A stretch of 59,605 nt of DNA from JBBQER01 sp038320885 (GTDB lineage: Bacteria; Actinomycetota; Acidimicrobiia; IMCC26256; PALSA-610): assembly GCA_038320885.1 (NCBI GenBank), contig JBBQER010000006.1, positions 1 through 59,605 of the forward strand, given 5' to 3'. The position numbers and the translations under genes are program-made. Positions 31,389 to 39,427 of this stretch are shown piece by piece. Within the stretch, counting starts at the first letter, position 1. Each line of letters begins with the position of its first letter. The notes under the pieces are model-generated. The model was not told where the DNA came from. It did not search any database and saw nothing but the letters and a program-made list of their open reading frames with translations.

Positions 31389-33004
31389 GCGTCGCGCCAG
31401 ACGATTGCTGCTTCCCACGGTTCGAGATGGAGCGACCGGGTCACGCGTTCACCGTCACGCGACCTATTGGTCGAGATGCGGATCTCTCCGGCACCCGCAT
31501 CGTTCACCTCGGCCGGCGCGTCGGAGCAGTTCATGGCGACAACCGTGCGGTCGCCGCGTCGCCAGGCCCACACGCGGTCGTCGGAGCTCGGCAGCGTCGT
31601 GTAGGAACCGTGGCGGAGCTCGGGCATCGCGTCGCGCAGGCCGATCAAGTCGCGCGTGAGCGAGAGCACCGAATCGGGATCGTGACGCTGGTCGGCCACG
31701 TTGCACGCGGCGACGTCGCCATACGGAAGCCACGGCTCGACGCCCGGGTCGCTGTAACCCGCGCCGGGTTCGCCGGTCCACGGCATCGGCGTGCGCTCGG
31801 GGTCGCGCCCGACGCGCGCACCGTGAAAGACGCCGACCGGGTCGAGCACGCGGCTCTCGGGAATCTCCGTGTCGGGCATGCCGATCTCGTCGCCGTAGTA
31901 GAAGAACGGCGTTCCCCGCAGACCCATGAGCATGACCAGCGCGGCGCGGATCTTGGCCGGATCGTCATCGCACCACCGTGACGCGAAGCGATGGTTGTCG
32001 TGGTTCCCGCCGGTCCACACCGGTTGCGCGTGCGCGGGCAGGTGGTGCTCGGCCTCCTCGACCGCGGCGCGCAGCGCGGGTGCGTTGAACTTGGCGTGCA
32101 GGAGTGTGAAGTTGAACGCGAGGTTCAGCTCGTCGTCGTTGCCGTAGAACGAGCCGAGGTCGGCAGGATCGAAGACGTAAGTCTCGCCGATGAGCACTCG
32201 GTGCGGGTCGTAGCCGTCGGCCAGTGTGCGCCAGCGCCGCAATACGTCGTGCACCTCGGGCCGGGACGCGTTGTAAACGCTGCGCAGACCGCTCATCTGG
32301 ACCCACCAGTGATCATCCTTGGTAGCGGCCGGGTTGTCGCGCAGCTCGCGGTCTTTGATGATCGAGTGGCAGACGTCGATGCGGAAGCCGGCGACGCCGC
32401 GGTCGAACCAGAAGCGCAGGATCTCGTCGAACGCGTCGCGCACCTCCTCGTTCCACCAGTTGAGATCAGGTTGCGTCGAGAGGAACTGGTTGAGGTAGTA
32501 CTGACCGCTGACCTCATCGAAGGTCCACGCGGGAACGCGCGGGTCGAAGGCCATCACCCAGTTGTTGGGCGGCGAGCCGTCGGGCTTGGGATCGGCCCAC
32601 ACGTACCAGTCGCGGTGCTTCGAATCACGCGACGAGATCGCATCGCGAAACCAGGGGTGCTGATCGCTCGAGTGGTTGGGGACGAGGTCGAGGATCACCC
32701 GGATCCCGCGCTTGGCCGCCTCGGCGACGAGCTCCTCGGCGTCGGCCAGGGTGCCGAGCGCGGGGTCGACGCCGCAATAGTCGGAGACGTCGTAGCCCCA
32801 GTCCCTGTTCGGCGAAGTCGTAATGGGATCGAGCCAGATGCCGTCGACGCCGAGCCATTGCAGGTGGTCGAGGCGGGCCGTGATGCCTCGCAGATCGCCC
32901 ACGCCGTCGCCGTTCGTGTCCATGTAGGACCGCGGATAGATCTGGTAGAGGACCCCGTCCCGCCACCAGACCCGCCCCGGCTCGTCCACAGGCATCTTGG
33001 GCAT
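31385..33004 (-). CDS. Alpha-glucosidase-type GH13 glycoside hydrolase
   Basis: 539 aa of the GH13 (alpha-amylase) family, oligo-1,6-glucosidase / alpha-glucosidase type. The N-terminus 'WWRDGVLYQIYPRSYMDTNG' is followed by 'ILDLVPNHSSDQHPWF', nucleophile Asp in 'GVAGFRIDVCHS', acid Glu in 'LIGETYVFDP' and the stabiliser Asp in 'TGGNHDNHRF'. Expected to be cytoplasmic, since there is no signal peptide. It cleaves short alpha-glucans, maltose or trehalose-like sugars. It is a single gene, and no transporter for such sugars is next to it. Confidence 0.93.
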   Translation of the reverse strand: MPKMPVDEPGRVWWRDGVLYQIYPRSYMDTNGDGVGDLRGITARLDHLQWLGVDGIWLDPITTSPNRDWGYDVSDYCGVDPALGTLADAEELVAEAAKRGIRVILDLVPNHSSDQHPWFRDAISSRDSKHRDWYVWADPKPDGSPPNNWVMAFDPRVPAWTFDEVSGQYYLNQFLSTQPDLNWWNEEVRDAFDEILRFWFDRGVAGFRIDVCHSIIKDRELRDNPAATKDDHWWVQMSGLRSVYNASRPEVHDVLRRWRTLADGYDPHRVLIGETYVFDPADLGSFYGNDDELNLAFNFTLLHAKFNAPALRAAVEEAEHHLPAHAQPVWTGGNHDNHRFASRWCDDDPAKIRAALVMLMGLRGTPFFYYGDEIGMPDTEIPESRVLDPVGVFHGARVGRDPERTPMPWTGEPGAGYSDPGVEPWLPYGDVAACNVADQRHDPDSVLSLTRDLIGLRDAMPELRHGSYTTLPSSDDRVWAWRRGDRTVVAMNCSDAPAEVNDAGAGEIRISTNRSRDGERVTRSLHLEPWEAAIVWRDA

Positions 33005-33056
33005 GGCCGGAAACTACCCGCGACCCCGATTCCCCCGCTCATCCCCAAAGAGGTTC

Positions 33057-33129
33057 ACCAGCGCCCAATCAGATTGGTCATTTTCGAGCCGCTGGCGCGC
33101 ACCAACGCCCAATCACATTGGGCGTTGGT
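33057..33129. repeat. Duplicated hairpin-forming element between glucosidase and exporter genes
   Basis: The block CACCAxCGCCCAATCAxATTGG occurs twice (33056-33077 and 33100-33121). The second copy lies in a perfect 13-bp inverted repeat, ACCAACGCCCAAT (33101-33113) with ATTGGGCGTTGGT (33117-33129), loop CAC. The first copy has only the short palindrome CCAATCAGATTGG (33065-33077). The hairpin lies 5 nt downstream of the exporter stop (minus strand) and could end its transcript, but no T-tract follows. Confidence 0.6.
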
Positions 33130-33133
33130 GACC

Positions 33134-36100
33134 TCAGCTGGCGGCGGCGGCGGGTTCGCCTTCGGCGGATTGCCACATTCGGGCGTAGTTGGCGCCGCGG
33201 GCGAGCAGATGCTCGTGGGTGCCGTCCTCGACGACGCGGCCGTTGTCGATCACGACGATGCGGTCGGCGAGCCGGGCCGTCTGCAGACGGTGGGCGATGA
33301 GGACCGTCGTGCGGCCCTGCGCCGCGACTCCCATCGCGCGCTGGACCTTGGCCTCGGTCTGCAGGTCGAGGTTCGACGTCGCTTCGTCGAGCAGGAGGAT
33401 CGCGGGGTCGACGAGGTGCGCCCGCGCCAGCGCGATGAGCTGGCGCTGGCCCGACGACAGCGAACGGCCGCGCTCACTCACCCATTGGAGGTAGCCGCCG
33501 GGCAGCGTCGCGATGAAGTCGTGGGCACCGACCTCGCGAGCCGCCGCCTCGACCTCGGCGTCGGACGCGCCCTTGCGGCCGTACGCGATGTTGTCGCGGA
33601 TCGTTCCCGAGAAGCGAAACGCCTCCTGGGGCACGACGCCGAGCTGCTGATGGAACGCGACCGGGTCGTAGAGGGCGACCGAGACGCCGTCGACGCTGAC
33701 CGTACCCGTGGTCGCGTCGTAGAAGCGGGCGACGAGCTTCACGACCGTGCTCTTGCCCGCGCCGGTCTCGCCCACGAGCGCGACGGTCTCGCCCGGGGCA
33801 ACGCGCAGGTTGACGCCGCGGAGCGCTTCGTCGATCGCGGTCGAGTACCTGAAGTGCACGTCTTCGAGCATGACCTCGCCGCGCAAGCGTCCGGGCACAA
33901 CCGGCTGCGCAGGCGGCGGGACGGTCGTGGGTGTCGCGAGGAGCTCCGTGATGCGTTCGATCGCGACGCGCGCCTGTTGGTACGAGTCGAAGACCTGTGA
34001 GAGCTGCTGGATCGGCGCGAAGAACAGGCTGAGATAGAGCAGGAACGCGATCAGCTCACCGACCGATAGCGACTGGTGCGCCACGAGTACGCTCCCGGCC
34101 CCGAGCACGACGCACGTGGCGATGTCGGACAGGAAGTCGACGAGCGGGAAGTAGACCGCGACGAGTCGCTGGGCGTGCACACGTGCGTCGCGGTAGTCGG
34201 ACGCGATCTCGGTGAACACCTCTTGATTGCGGTCCTCTCGCACGAAGGCCTGCGACACGCGAACACCCGACAAACCCTCCTGGAGGTTGGCGTTCACCGC
34301 GGCGATGCGATCCCGCGCGATCCCGTACGCCCGTGTCGATGCCGACCGGAACCAGATCGTCGCCACGATGAGCGGGGGCAGGATCGACGCGGTGATCAGT
34401 CCGAGCTTCGGGTCCATGATCCCGAGCGCGATGCCGACGCCGACGAACGTCACGAGGTTCACCAGCGCGTTGACGAGGCCGTTCTGGAGGAGCTGCGACA
34501 ACGCGTCGATGTCGGTGGTCATGCGGGTCATGATGCGACCCGCCATCTCCTGTTCGTAGTAGTCGACGCCGAGCCGCTGCAGGTGCGCGAACACCTTCAC
34601 GCGCAGACCGTGCAGCATGCGCTCGGACACGCTTCCCATCACGCGCGCCTCGGCCCACATCAGCCACCAGTCGATGAACGTGATGACGAGGAACACGATC
34701 GACGCGGCCCAGATCGCGCCCGGTACGTGCGGCCGGTGCGCGACGCCGCTGTCGATGCCGTGCCGGACTAGCAAGGGCCCGGCGAGCGTGCAGGCTGCGT
34801 CGAGCGCGACGAGTAGCATGCCGGTGAGCAACCAGCTCCGGTACCGGCGGATGAAGCGCAGGAATTTGAAGTCGGGCGCGGGAAGGCTCTCGGCCGCCAC
34901 GTCGACGTGCGGATCGGCGGTCGCGGGCCCGAGCGCATCGACCTGCGCGAGCAACTCCGGCGTCGGCGCGAGCGCGCCGCCCCATCCGCTCGACGCGCCG
35001 ACTCCACCGCCGCCTCCGCCACCACCACCGGCTACGCGCACCGCCGCACTCGGGCTCGCAGTTCTCGCCCGCTCCGCGATCTGCGCGCTCCGGATCTCTT
35101 CGCGGTCGAGACCGCGCCATGCCGCGGGAGTAATGCCGTCGACCTGTTCGTCGTCGGGCTCCTCCTCGCTCGCGTCGACTCCTTCGGCGTCGCCGCCCGG
35201 ACCGGAGAGCAGCATGCGGTAGAGCGGGCATCGCCCCCACAGCTCGTCGTGGGTGCCGGCGTCGAGCACTGCGCCCTGATCCATCACGACGATGCGATCG
35301 GCGAGCGAGAGGGACGACCGTCGGTGCGCGATGAGGATCGTCGTGCGCGTGCTGGCGATTTGGCGCAGCGTCGCGTGGATCTCTTCTTCGACGCGCGAGT
35401 CGACTGACGAGGTCGCGTCGTCCAGCAGGAGGATCTTCGGATCCGAGAGCAACGCACGCGCCAGTGCAACCCGCTGTCGCTGACCACCCGAGAGCGTGAG
35501 CCCCTGCTCGCCGACCACGGTGTCGTATCCGTGCGGCAGGCGCAGGATGAACTCGTGCGCTTCGGCCGCTCGCGCCGCGGTCTCGATCTCCTCGCGCGTC
35601 GCGTCGGGGCGACCGAAGCCGATGTTGGCGGTGATCGTGTCGGAGAAGAGGAACGAATCCTCGAACACGACGCCGATGTTGCGGCGCAGCGAGTCGAGGT
35701 GCACGTCACGAACGTCGACTCCGTCGATGGTGATACGGCCGGCGTGCACGTCGTAGAAGCGCGGGAGCATGAGCGCGACCGTCGACTTGCCCGAGCCCGA
35801 ACTGCCGACGAGCGCGACGGTCTCGCCCGAGGAAACCGTGAGATCGAAATCGCGCAGGACGGGATCGGTCGACGTGTAGCCGAACGTCACGTGCTCGAAG
35901 CGCACCTCGGCCCGCGCCATCTCGAGATCGACTGCATCGGGTGCGTCCTGCACAACCGGTGTGGAGTCGAGCAGGTCGTAGATGCGCTCGGCGCCGGCCC
36001 GTGCGAGCTGACCGACCGTGAGGATGGCGGCGAGCTGCCGGATCGGCGGCGTGATGAGGAGCATGTAGGTGGAGAACGCGAGGAAGGTTCCGAGCGTGAT

Positions 36101-36949
36101 GCGCCCATTGAGCGCGAGCCATCCGCCGAGCGCGAGCACCGCAACCTGCCCGAATGCCGGAATGGTCTGCATCGCGGGCTGGAGCCGGGCCTGGATGTTC
36201 ACGAGGCGGACTCGCGAGGCGAACATCTCGCGCGAACGACCGGTCAGGCGCTCGAGCTCGCGCTCCTCCTGCCCGAAGCCCTTCACGACGCGCACGCCGG
36301 TGACGTCTTCCTCGACCACGTTGGCGACGTCGCCGGCCTTTTGCTGCGCGTCCCAACTCGCGGGGAACACCGACGTTCGCAGGCGCATCGCGGTGACGAG
36401 CAGCAACGGCGCAACCGCGAGCATCACGAGCGAGAGCAGTGGTGACAGCCAGAGCATCGCCCCGAACGAGACGATGAACAGCAAGATGTTGGCGACACCG
36501 ATCGGGAGGAACTGCAAGAAGCCCTGCAGGAGGGCGACATCAGACGACGCGCGGCTCACGAGCTGACCGGTCTGGAGCTCGTCCTGGCTCGCGAAATCGA
36601 GGTGCTGGAGCTGACGGAACACTGCGGTGCGCAGATCGTGCTGCACGTCGAGGGCGATGCGACCGCCCCGGAATCGCCGGAAGTACGCGAACACGAACGT
36701 GAACACGCCCATCGCGATCATCAATACGAGCCACGGTGCGAGCGGCTTGCCGGGAATGCGGACGCCATGGCGCGAATGCGGCGTGATCACGTCGTCGACG
36801 ACGATCTTCTGCACCACCGGCAACAACGACTGGATGAGCTGGCCGCCGATCGCGACCCCGAACGCGACGTAGGCGTTCTTCTTGTGCGGCTTCATGTAGC
36901 CGACGAGCCGGCGGATCCAACCTTGCTTCTTCACCGCGGGTGCGCTCAC
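33134..36949 (-). CDS. Fused two-half ABC exporter (TMD-NBD-TMD-NBD)
   Basis: 1271 aa. TMD1 about 20-320; NBD1 with Walker A GSSGSGKST (382-390), LSGGQ (486-490) and Walker B 'ILLLDDATSS' in which Asp511 stands where the catalytic Glu is expected. A linker with a Gly run (about 590-680) follows. TMD2 about 700-1000, then NBD2 with GETGAGKST, LSSGQ and 'ILLLDEATSN'. One normal and one degenerate ATP site resemble heterodimeric multidrug or lipid exporters such as TmrAB, here fused in one chain. The GTG start overlaps the MarR stop, so a MarR-regulated operon is likely. The substrate is unknown. Confidence 0.93.
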   Translation of the reverse strand: MSAPAVKKQGWIRRLVGYMKPHKKNAYVAFGVAIGGQLIQSLLPVVQKIVVDDVITPHSRHGVRIPGKPLAPWLVLMIAMGVFTFVFAYFRRFRGGRIALDVQHDLRTAVFRQLQHLDFASQDELQTGQLVSRASSDVALLQGFLQFLPIGVANILLFIVSFGAMLWLSPLLSLVMLAVAPLLLVTAMRLRTSVFPASWDAQQKAGDVANVVEEDVTGVRVVKGFGQEERELERLTGRSREMFASRVRLVNIQARLQPAMQTIPAFGQVAVLALGGWLALNGRITLGTFLAFSTYMLLITPPIRQLAAILTVGQLARAGAERIYDLLDSTPVVQDAPDAVDLEMARAEVRFEHVTFGYTSTDPVLRDFDLTVSSGETVALVGSSGSGKSTVALMLPRFYDVHAGRITIDGVDVRDVHLDSLRRNIGVVFEDSFLFSDTITANIGFGRPDATREEIETAARAAEAHEFILRLPHGYDTVVGEQGLTLSGGQRQRVALARALLSDPKILLLDDATSSVDSRVEEEIHATLRQIASTRTTILIAHRRSSLSLADRIVVMDQGAVLDAGTHDELWGRCPLYRMLLSGPGGDAEGVDASEEEPDDEQVDGITPAAWRGLDREEIRSAQIAERARTASPSAAVRVAGGGGGGGGGVGASSGWGGALAPTPELLAQVDALGPATADPHVDVAAESLPAPDFKFLRFIRRYRSWLLTGMLLVALDAACTLAGPLLVRHGIDSGVAHRPHVPGAIWAASIVFLVITFIDWWLMWAEARVMGSVSERMLHGLRVKVFAHLQRLGVDYYEQEMAGRIMTRMTTDIDALSQLLQNGLVNALVNLVTFVGVGIALGIMDPKLGLITASILPPLIVATIWFRSASTRAYGIARDRIAAVNANLQEGLSGVRVSQAFVREDRNQEVFTEIASDYRDARVHAQRLVAVYFPLVDFLSDIATCVVLGAGSVLVAHQSLSVGELIAFLLYLSLFFAPIQQLSQVFDSYQQARVAIERITELLATPTTVPPPAQPVVPGRLRGEVMLEDVHFRYSTAIDEALRGVNLRVAPGETVALVGETGAGKSTVVKLVARFYDATTGTVSVDGVSVALYDPVAFHQQLGVVPQEAFRFSGTIRDNIAYGRKGASDAEVEAAAREVGAHDFIATLPGGYLQWVSERGRSLSSGQRQLIALARAHLVDPAILLLDEATSNLDLQTEAKVQRAMGVAAQGRTTVLIAHRLQTARLADRIVVIDNGRVVEDGTHEHLLARGANYARMWQSAEGEPAAAAS

Positions 36950-37404
36950 GTGGGCACCGCTCGTGCGAGGCGGACGCGCATGCGTTCGGCGAGGGCGTCG
37001 TCGAGGTCGCAGAGCGCGCTCAACAATGCCTTCCGATCGCGGGCGTGCTCGAGCACCTGTTCGAGCCGTTCGCCCATCGACCGCTCGGCGTCGCGCAGCG
37101 CGTGCGCGCCGCCGGGCGTCATCGCGAGGCGCGCCGACCTGCGATCGCCGGCCACGGCTTCGCGGGTGAGCATCCCGCGCTCGACCAGCCAGTCGACGGT
37201 CGCGGTAACGGTCGGTTTGGCCAGCGCCAGGCCCTGGGCGACGATCGACGAACGCTCGTGACCGGCGGCGACGAACGCCAGAACCCGGTACTGGGCGAGC
37301 GTCAGCTCGCCGGCCGCCCGTTCGAGCGAGCGGGCCGCCAGGGCGAGCGCCCGGACGGCGGAAGCGAGTTGGGGATCGTCGCCGGACGCCGGTTCGTTCG
37401 CCAT
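36946..37404 (-). CDS. MarR-family transcriptional regulator
   Basis: A 152-aa winged-helix protein. The HTH is 'TLAQYRVLAFVAAGHERSSI' and 'GLALAKPTVTATVDWLVERG', and the wing is 'REAVAGDRRSARLAMTPGG'. MarR proteins bind as dimers to palindromic operators and respond to phenolic or other drugs. It is the first gene of an operon whose second gene, overlapping by 4 nt, encodes the fused ABC exporter, so it probably controls that export. The upstream 134 bp also serve the divergent sedolisin gene. Confidence 0.9.
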   Translation of the reverse strand: MANEPASGDDPQLASAVRALALAARSLERAAGELTLAQYRVLAFVAAGHERSSIVAQGLALAKPTVTATVDWLVERGMLTREAVAGDRRSARLAMTPGGAHALRDAERSMGERLEQVLEHARDRKALLSALCDLDDALAERMRVRLARAVPT

Positions 37405-37538
37405 GCCGTAAGGCTATCGAACCATTAGGGTGTCGAACTATCCTGAATCACCCGGTTTGACAGTTAATGCCCGTCCGGTTGTGCCACCATGGACGGACAC
37501 TTATTCCGGGTCAGGGCGCGGCACGGCGAAGGACGTGA

Positions 37539-39383
37539 ATGGTTTGGCGTAGCGCACGGCCGGTCGCCGTCGTGGCAACCGCAGCCTTCCTGATCATGGG
37601 CCTGATCGCGGGGCTCGCCGCGTCGGCGTCGGGCTCGCCGGCACCGGCGACGGGCGAAATCGGATTCGACACCCATTTCGGGCCGCGCGGCGAAGTCGAC
37701 GTGAACGTGTGCTCGAAGGATGTGCCCATCGGTTACGCGCACTGCGACGCGCGCGAACGCCTCGCACCCGGCACCGTGCGCGCCGCGGCCGTGATCGGGA
37801 ACAACGGTGCGTACGATCCCGCCTACCTGCAGTCGGCATACAACGCACCGTCCGCGACGCACGGCAGTGGTCAGACCGTCGCCGTCGTCGACGCGTTCGA
37901 CGCGCCGAATGCCGAGAGCGATCTCACGACCTACCGCACTCACTACGGGCTGCCGCCCTGCACGACCGCCAACGGGTGCTTCAAGAAGATCGACCAAAAC
38001 GGTGGAACCAATTATCCGGCGACGAACGCCTCGTGGGCGCAGGAGATCTCGCTCGACATCGCCATGGTCAGCGCGATCTGCCCGAAGTGCCACATCCTGC
38101 TGGTCGAAGCGGCGAGCGCGTCGTTCGCGAACCTCGGCACCGCAGTGAACAAGGCCGTCGCGCTCGGTGCCGACGTCGTGAGCAACAGCTACGGCGGCAA
38201 CGAGTGGTCGGGCGAGTTGCAAGCCGACGCCGCGTACTTCGATCACCCGGGCGTGGCGATCGTCGCGAGCTCGGGTGATACCGGCTACGGCGTGAACTAT
38301 CCCGCGGCGTCGGCCGCCGTCGTCGCAGTCGGCGGCACCACCCTCAACCAGGCGAGCAACACCGGTACTCGCGACGCGACCGAGGTGGCGTGGGCGGGCG
38401 CGGGCAGCGGGTGCAGCGCGTACGAAGCCAAACCGGCCTGGCAGACCGACGCCGGCTGCAGCAAGCGCACGGTCAGCGACGTGAGCGCGGTGGCGGATCC
38501 GAACACCGGCGTATGGGTCTTCTACGACGGGCAGTGGTCGGTGTTCGGCGGCACGAGCGCCGCGGCGCCGATCGTCGGCGCGCTCTACGCGCTCGCGGAG
38601 AACGGTGCGTCGTCCGATCAGCTGGGCTCGTACCCGTACGTGCACCCGACCGCGTTCAACGACATCGTCTCGGGAAGCAACGGCCAGTGCGGCGGGACTT
38701 ATCTCTGCACGGGTGCGGTCGGCTACGACGGCCCGACCGGTCTCGGAACTCCCAAGGCGGCGGTTGCGTTCGCGCCCGATAGTTCGCCCGACTTCTCGGT
38801 CGACGCGATACCGATCCTCAAGCCGCTGCGGCCCGGGTCCGTGGTGAACACCGACGTGATCGTCACGCCCGCGAACGGCTTCGGGGGCAGCGTCGACCTG
38901 TCCGCCGTGGTGAGCCCGGCCTTGGGACTTTCCAAGCGCTTCGGCCCACCGGAGGTGCCGGTCGGCGCGCAGCCCGCTTCGTCAACGCTCACCTACGTCG
39001 CGTACAAGCCGGGCACGTACACGGTGACGATCTCGGCGACCGACGGCGCGATCACGCGAACGCGCGTGCGACGCGTGTACGTGAACGACTTCTCGATCAG
39101 GATCACGCCGGTGTCGTCGTCAGTGGTGCGCGGGAACTGGGCGCACTTCTACGTGACGATCATCCCGGCGGGTTCGTTCAACAAACCCGTCAGTCTCTCG
39201 ATCGCCGGTTTGCGATCGCGGGACACGGTTTCGTACGCGCACAATCCGGCGCCGTTCCACGGATCACAACCGATCGTCATCAAGACGTCGAAGCTCGACG
39301 CGGCGGGTACGCTCACACTGCAGCTCCGGGGCACCAGCGGCCCGCTGACCCACGTCGTCGTCGCGAAACTGCTCCTGAAATAG
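37539..39383 (+). CDS. Secreted sedolisin-type serine peptidase (S53) with C-terminal Ig-like domains
   Basis: 614 aa with signal peptide (about 1-32; hydrophobic 'VVATAAFLIMGLIAGLAAS'). The catalytic Glu169 and Asp173 are in 'WAQEISLDIAM', the oxyanion Asp247 in 'ASSGDTGYG' and Ser340 in 'VFGGTSAAAP', the S53 E-D-D-S arrangement. A long pro-domain is missing; only about 70 residues lie between signal and enzyme. After residue 410 two Ig-like beta domains follow ('DFSVDAIPILKPLRPGSVV', 'DFSIRITPVSSSVVRGNWAH'). It is exported and degrades proteins, probably at low pH. AAGGA lies 5 nt before the ATG. Confidence 0.88.
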   Translation: MVWRSARPVAVVATAAFLIMGLIAGLAASASGSPAPATGEIGFDTHFGPRGEVDVNVCSKDVPIGYAHCDARERLAPGTVRAAAVIGNNGAYDPAYLQSAYNAPSATHGSGQTVAVVDAFDAPNAESDLTTYRTHYGLPPCTTANGCFKKIDQNGGTNYPATNASWAQEISLDIAMVSAICPKCHILLVEAASASFANLGTAVNKAVALGADVVSNSYGGNEWSGELQADAAYFDHPGVAIVASSGDTGYGVNYPAASAAVVAVGGTTLNQASNTGTRDATEVAWAGAGSGCSAYEAKPAWQTDAGCSKRTVSDVSAVADPNTGVWVFYDGQWSVFGGTSAAAPIVGALYALAENGASSDQLGSYPYVHPTAFNDIVSGSNGQCGGTYLCTGAVGYDGPTGLGTPKAAVAFAPDSSPDFSVDAIPILKPLRPGSVVNTDVIVTPANGFGGSVDLSAVVSPALGLSKRFGPPEVPVGAQPASSTLTYVAYKPGTYTVTISATDGAITRTRVRRVYVNDFSIRITPVSSSVVRGNWAHFYVTIIPAGSFNKPVSLSIAGLRSRDTVSYAHNPAPFHGSQPIVIKTSKLDAAGTLTLQLRGTSGPLTHVVVAKLLLK

Positions 39384-39386
39384 AAG

Positions 39387-39410
39387 GGCCCGGTCGCCGG
39401 GGACCGGGTC
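39387..39410 (+). terminator. Hairpin after the sedolisin gene
   Basis: GGCCCGGTC (39387-39395) pairs with GACCGGGTC (39402-39410, one G-T pair) across a 6-nt loop, starting 4 nt after the stop codon. There is no T-tract, so it may be a weak or Rho-assisted terminator, or it may be only mRNA protection. Confidence 0.5.
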
Positions 39411-39427
39411 GGCACTAGCGTCGCGGC

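Noticed and set aside
33101..33129. Rho-independent terminator of the ABC exporter gene
   Set aside because: The hairpin is perfect but no T-run follows on the minus strand and its block is duplicated nearby. It is therefore listed as a repeat element instead.
37405..37538. MarR operator in the MarR / sedolisin spacer
   Set aside because: Two direct GTTCGA copies and a TTGACA are visible, but there is no convincing palindrome or -10 box, so no site is annotated.
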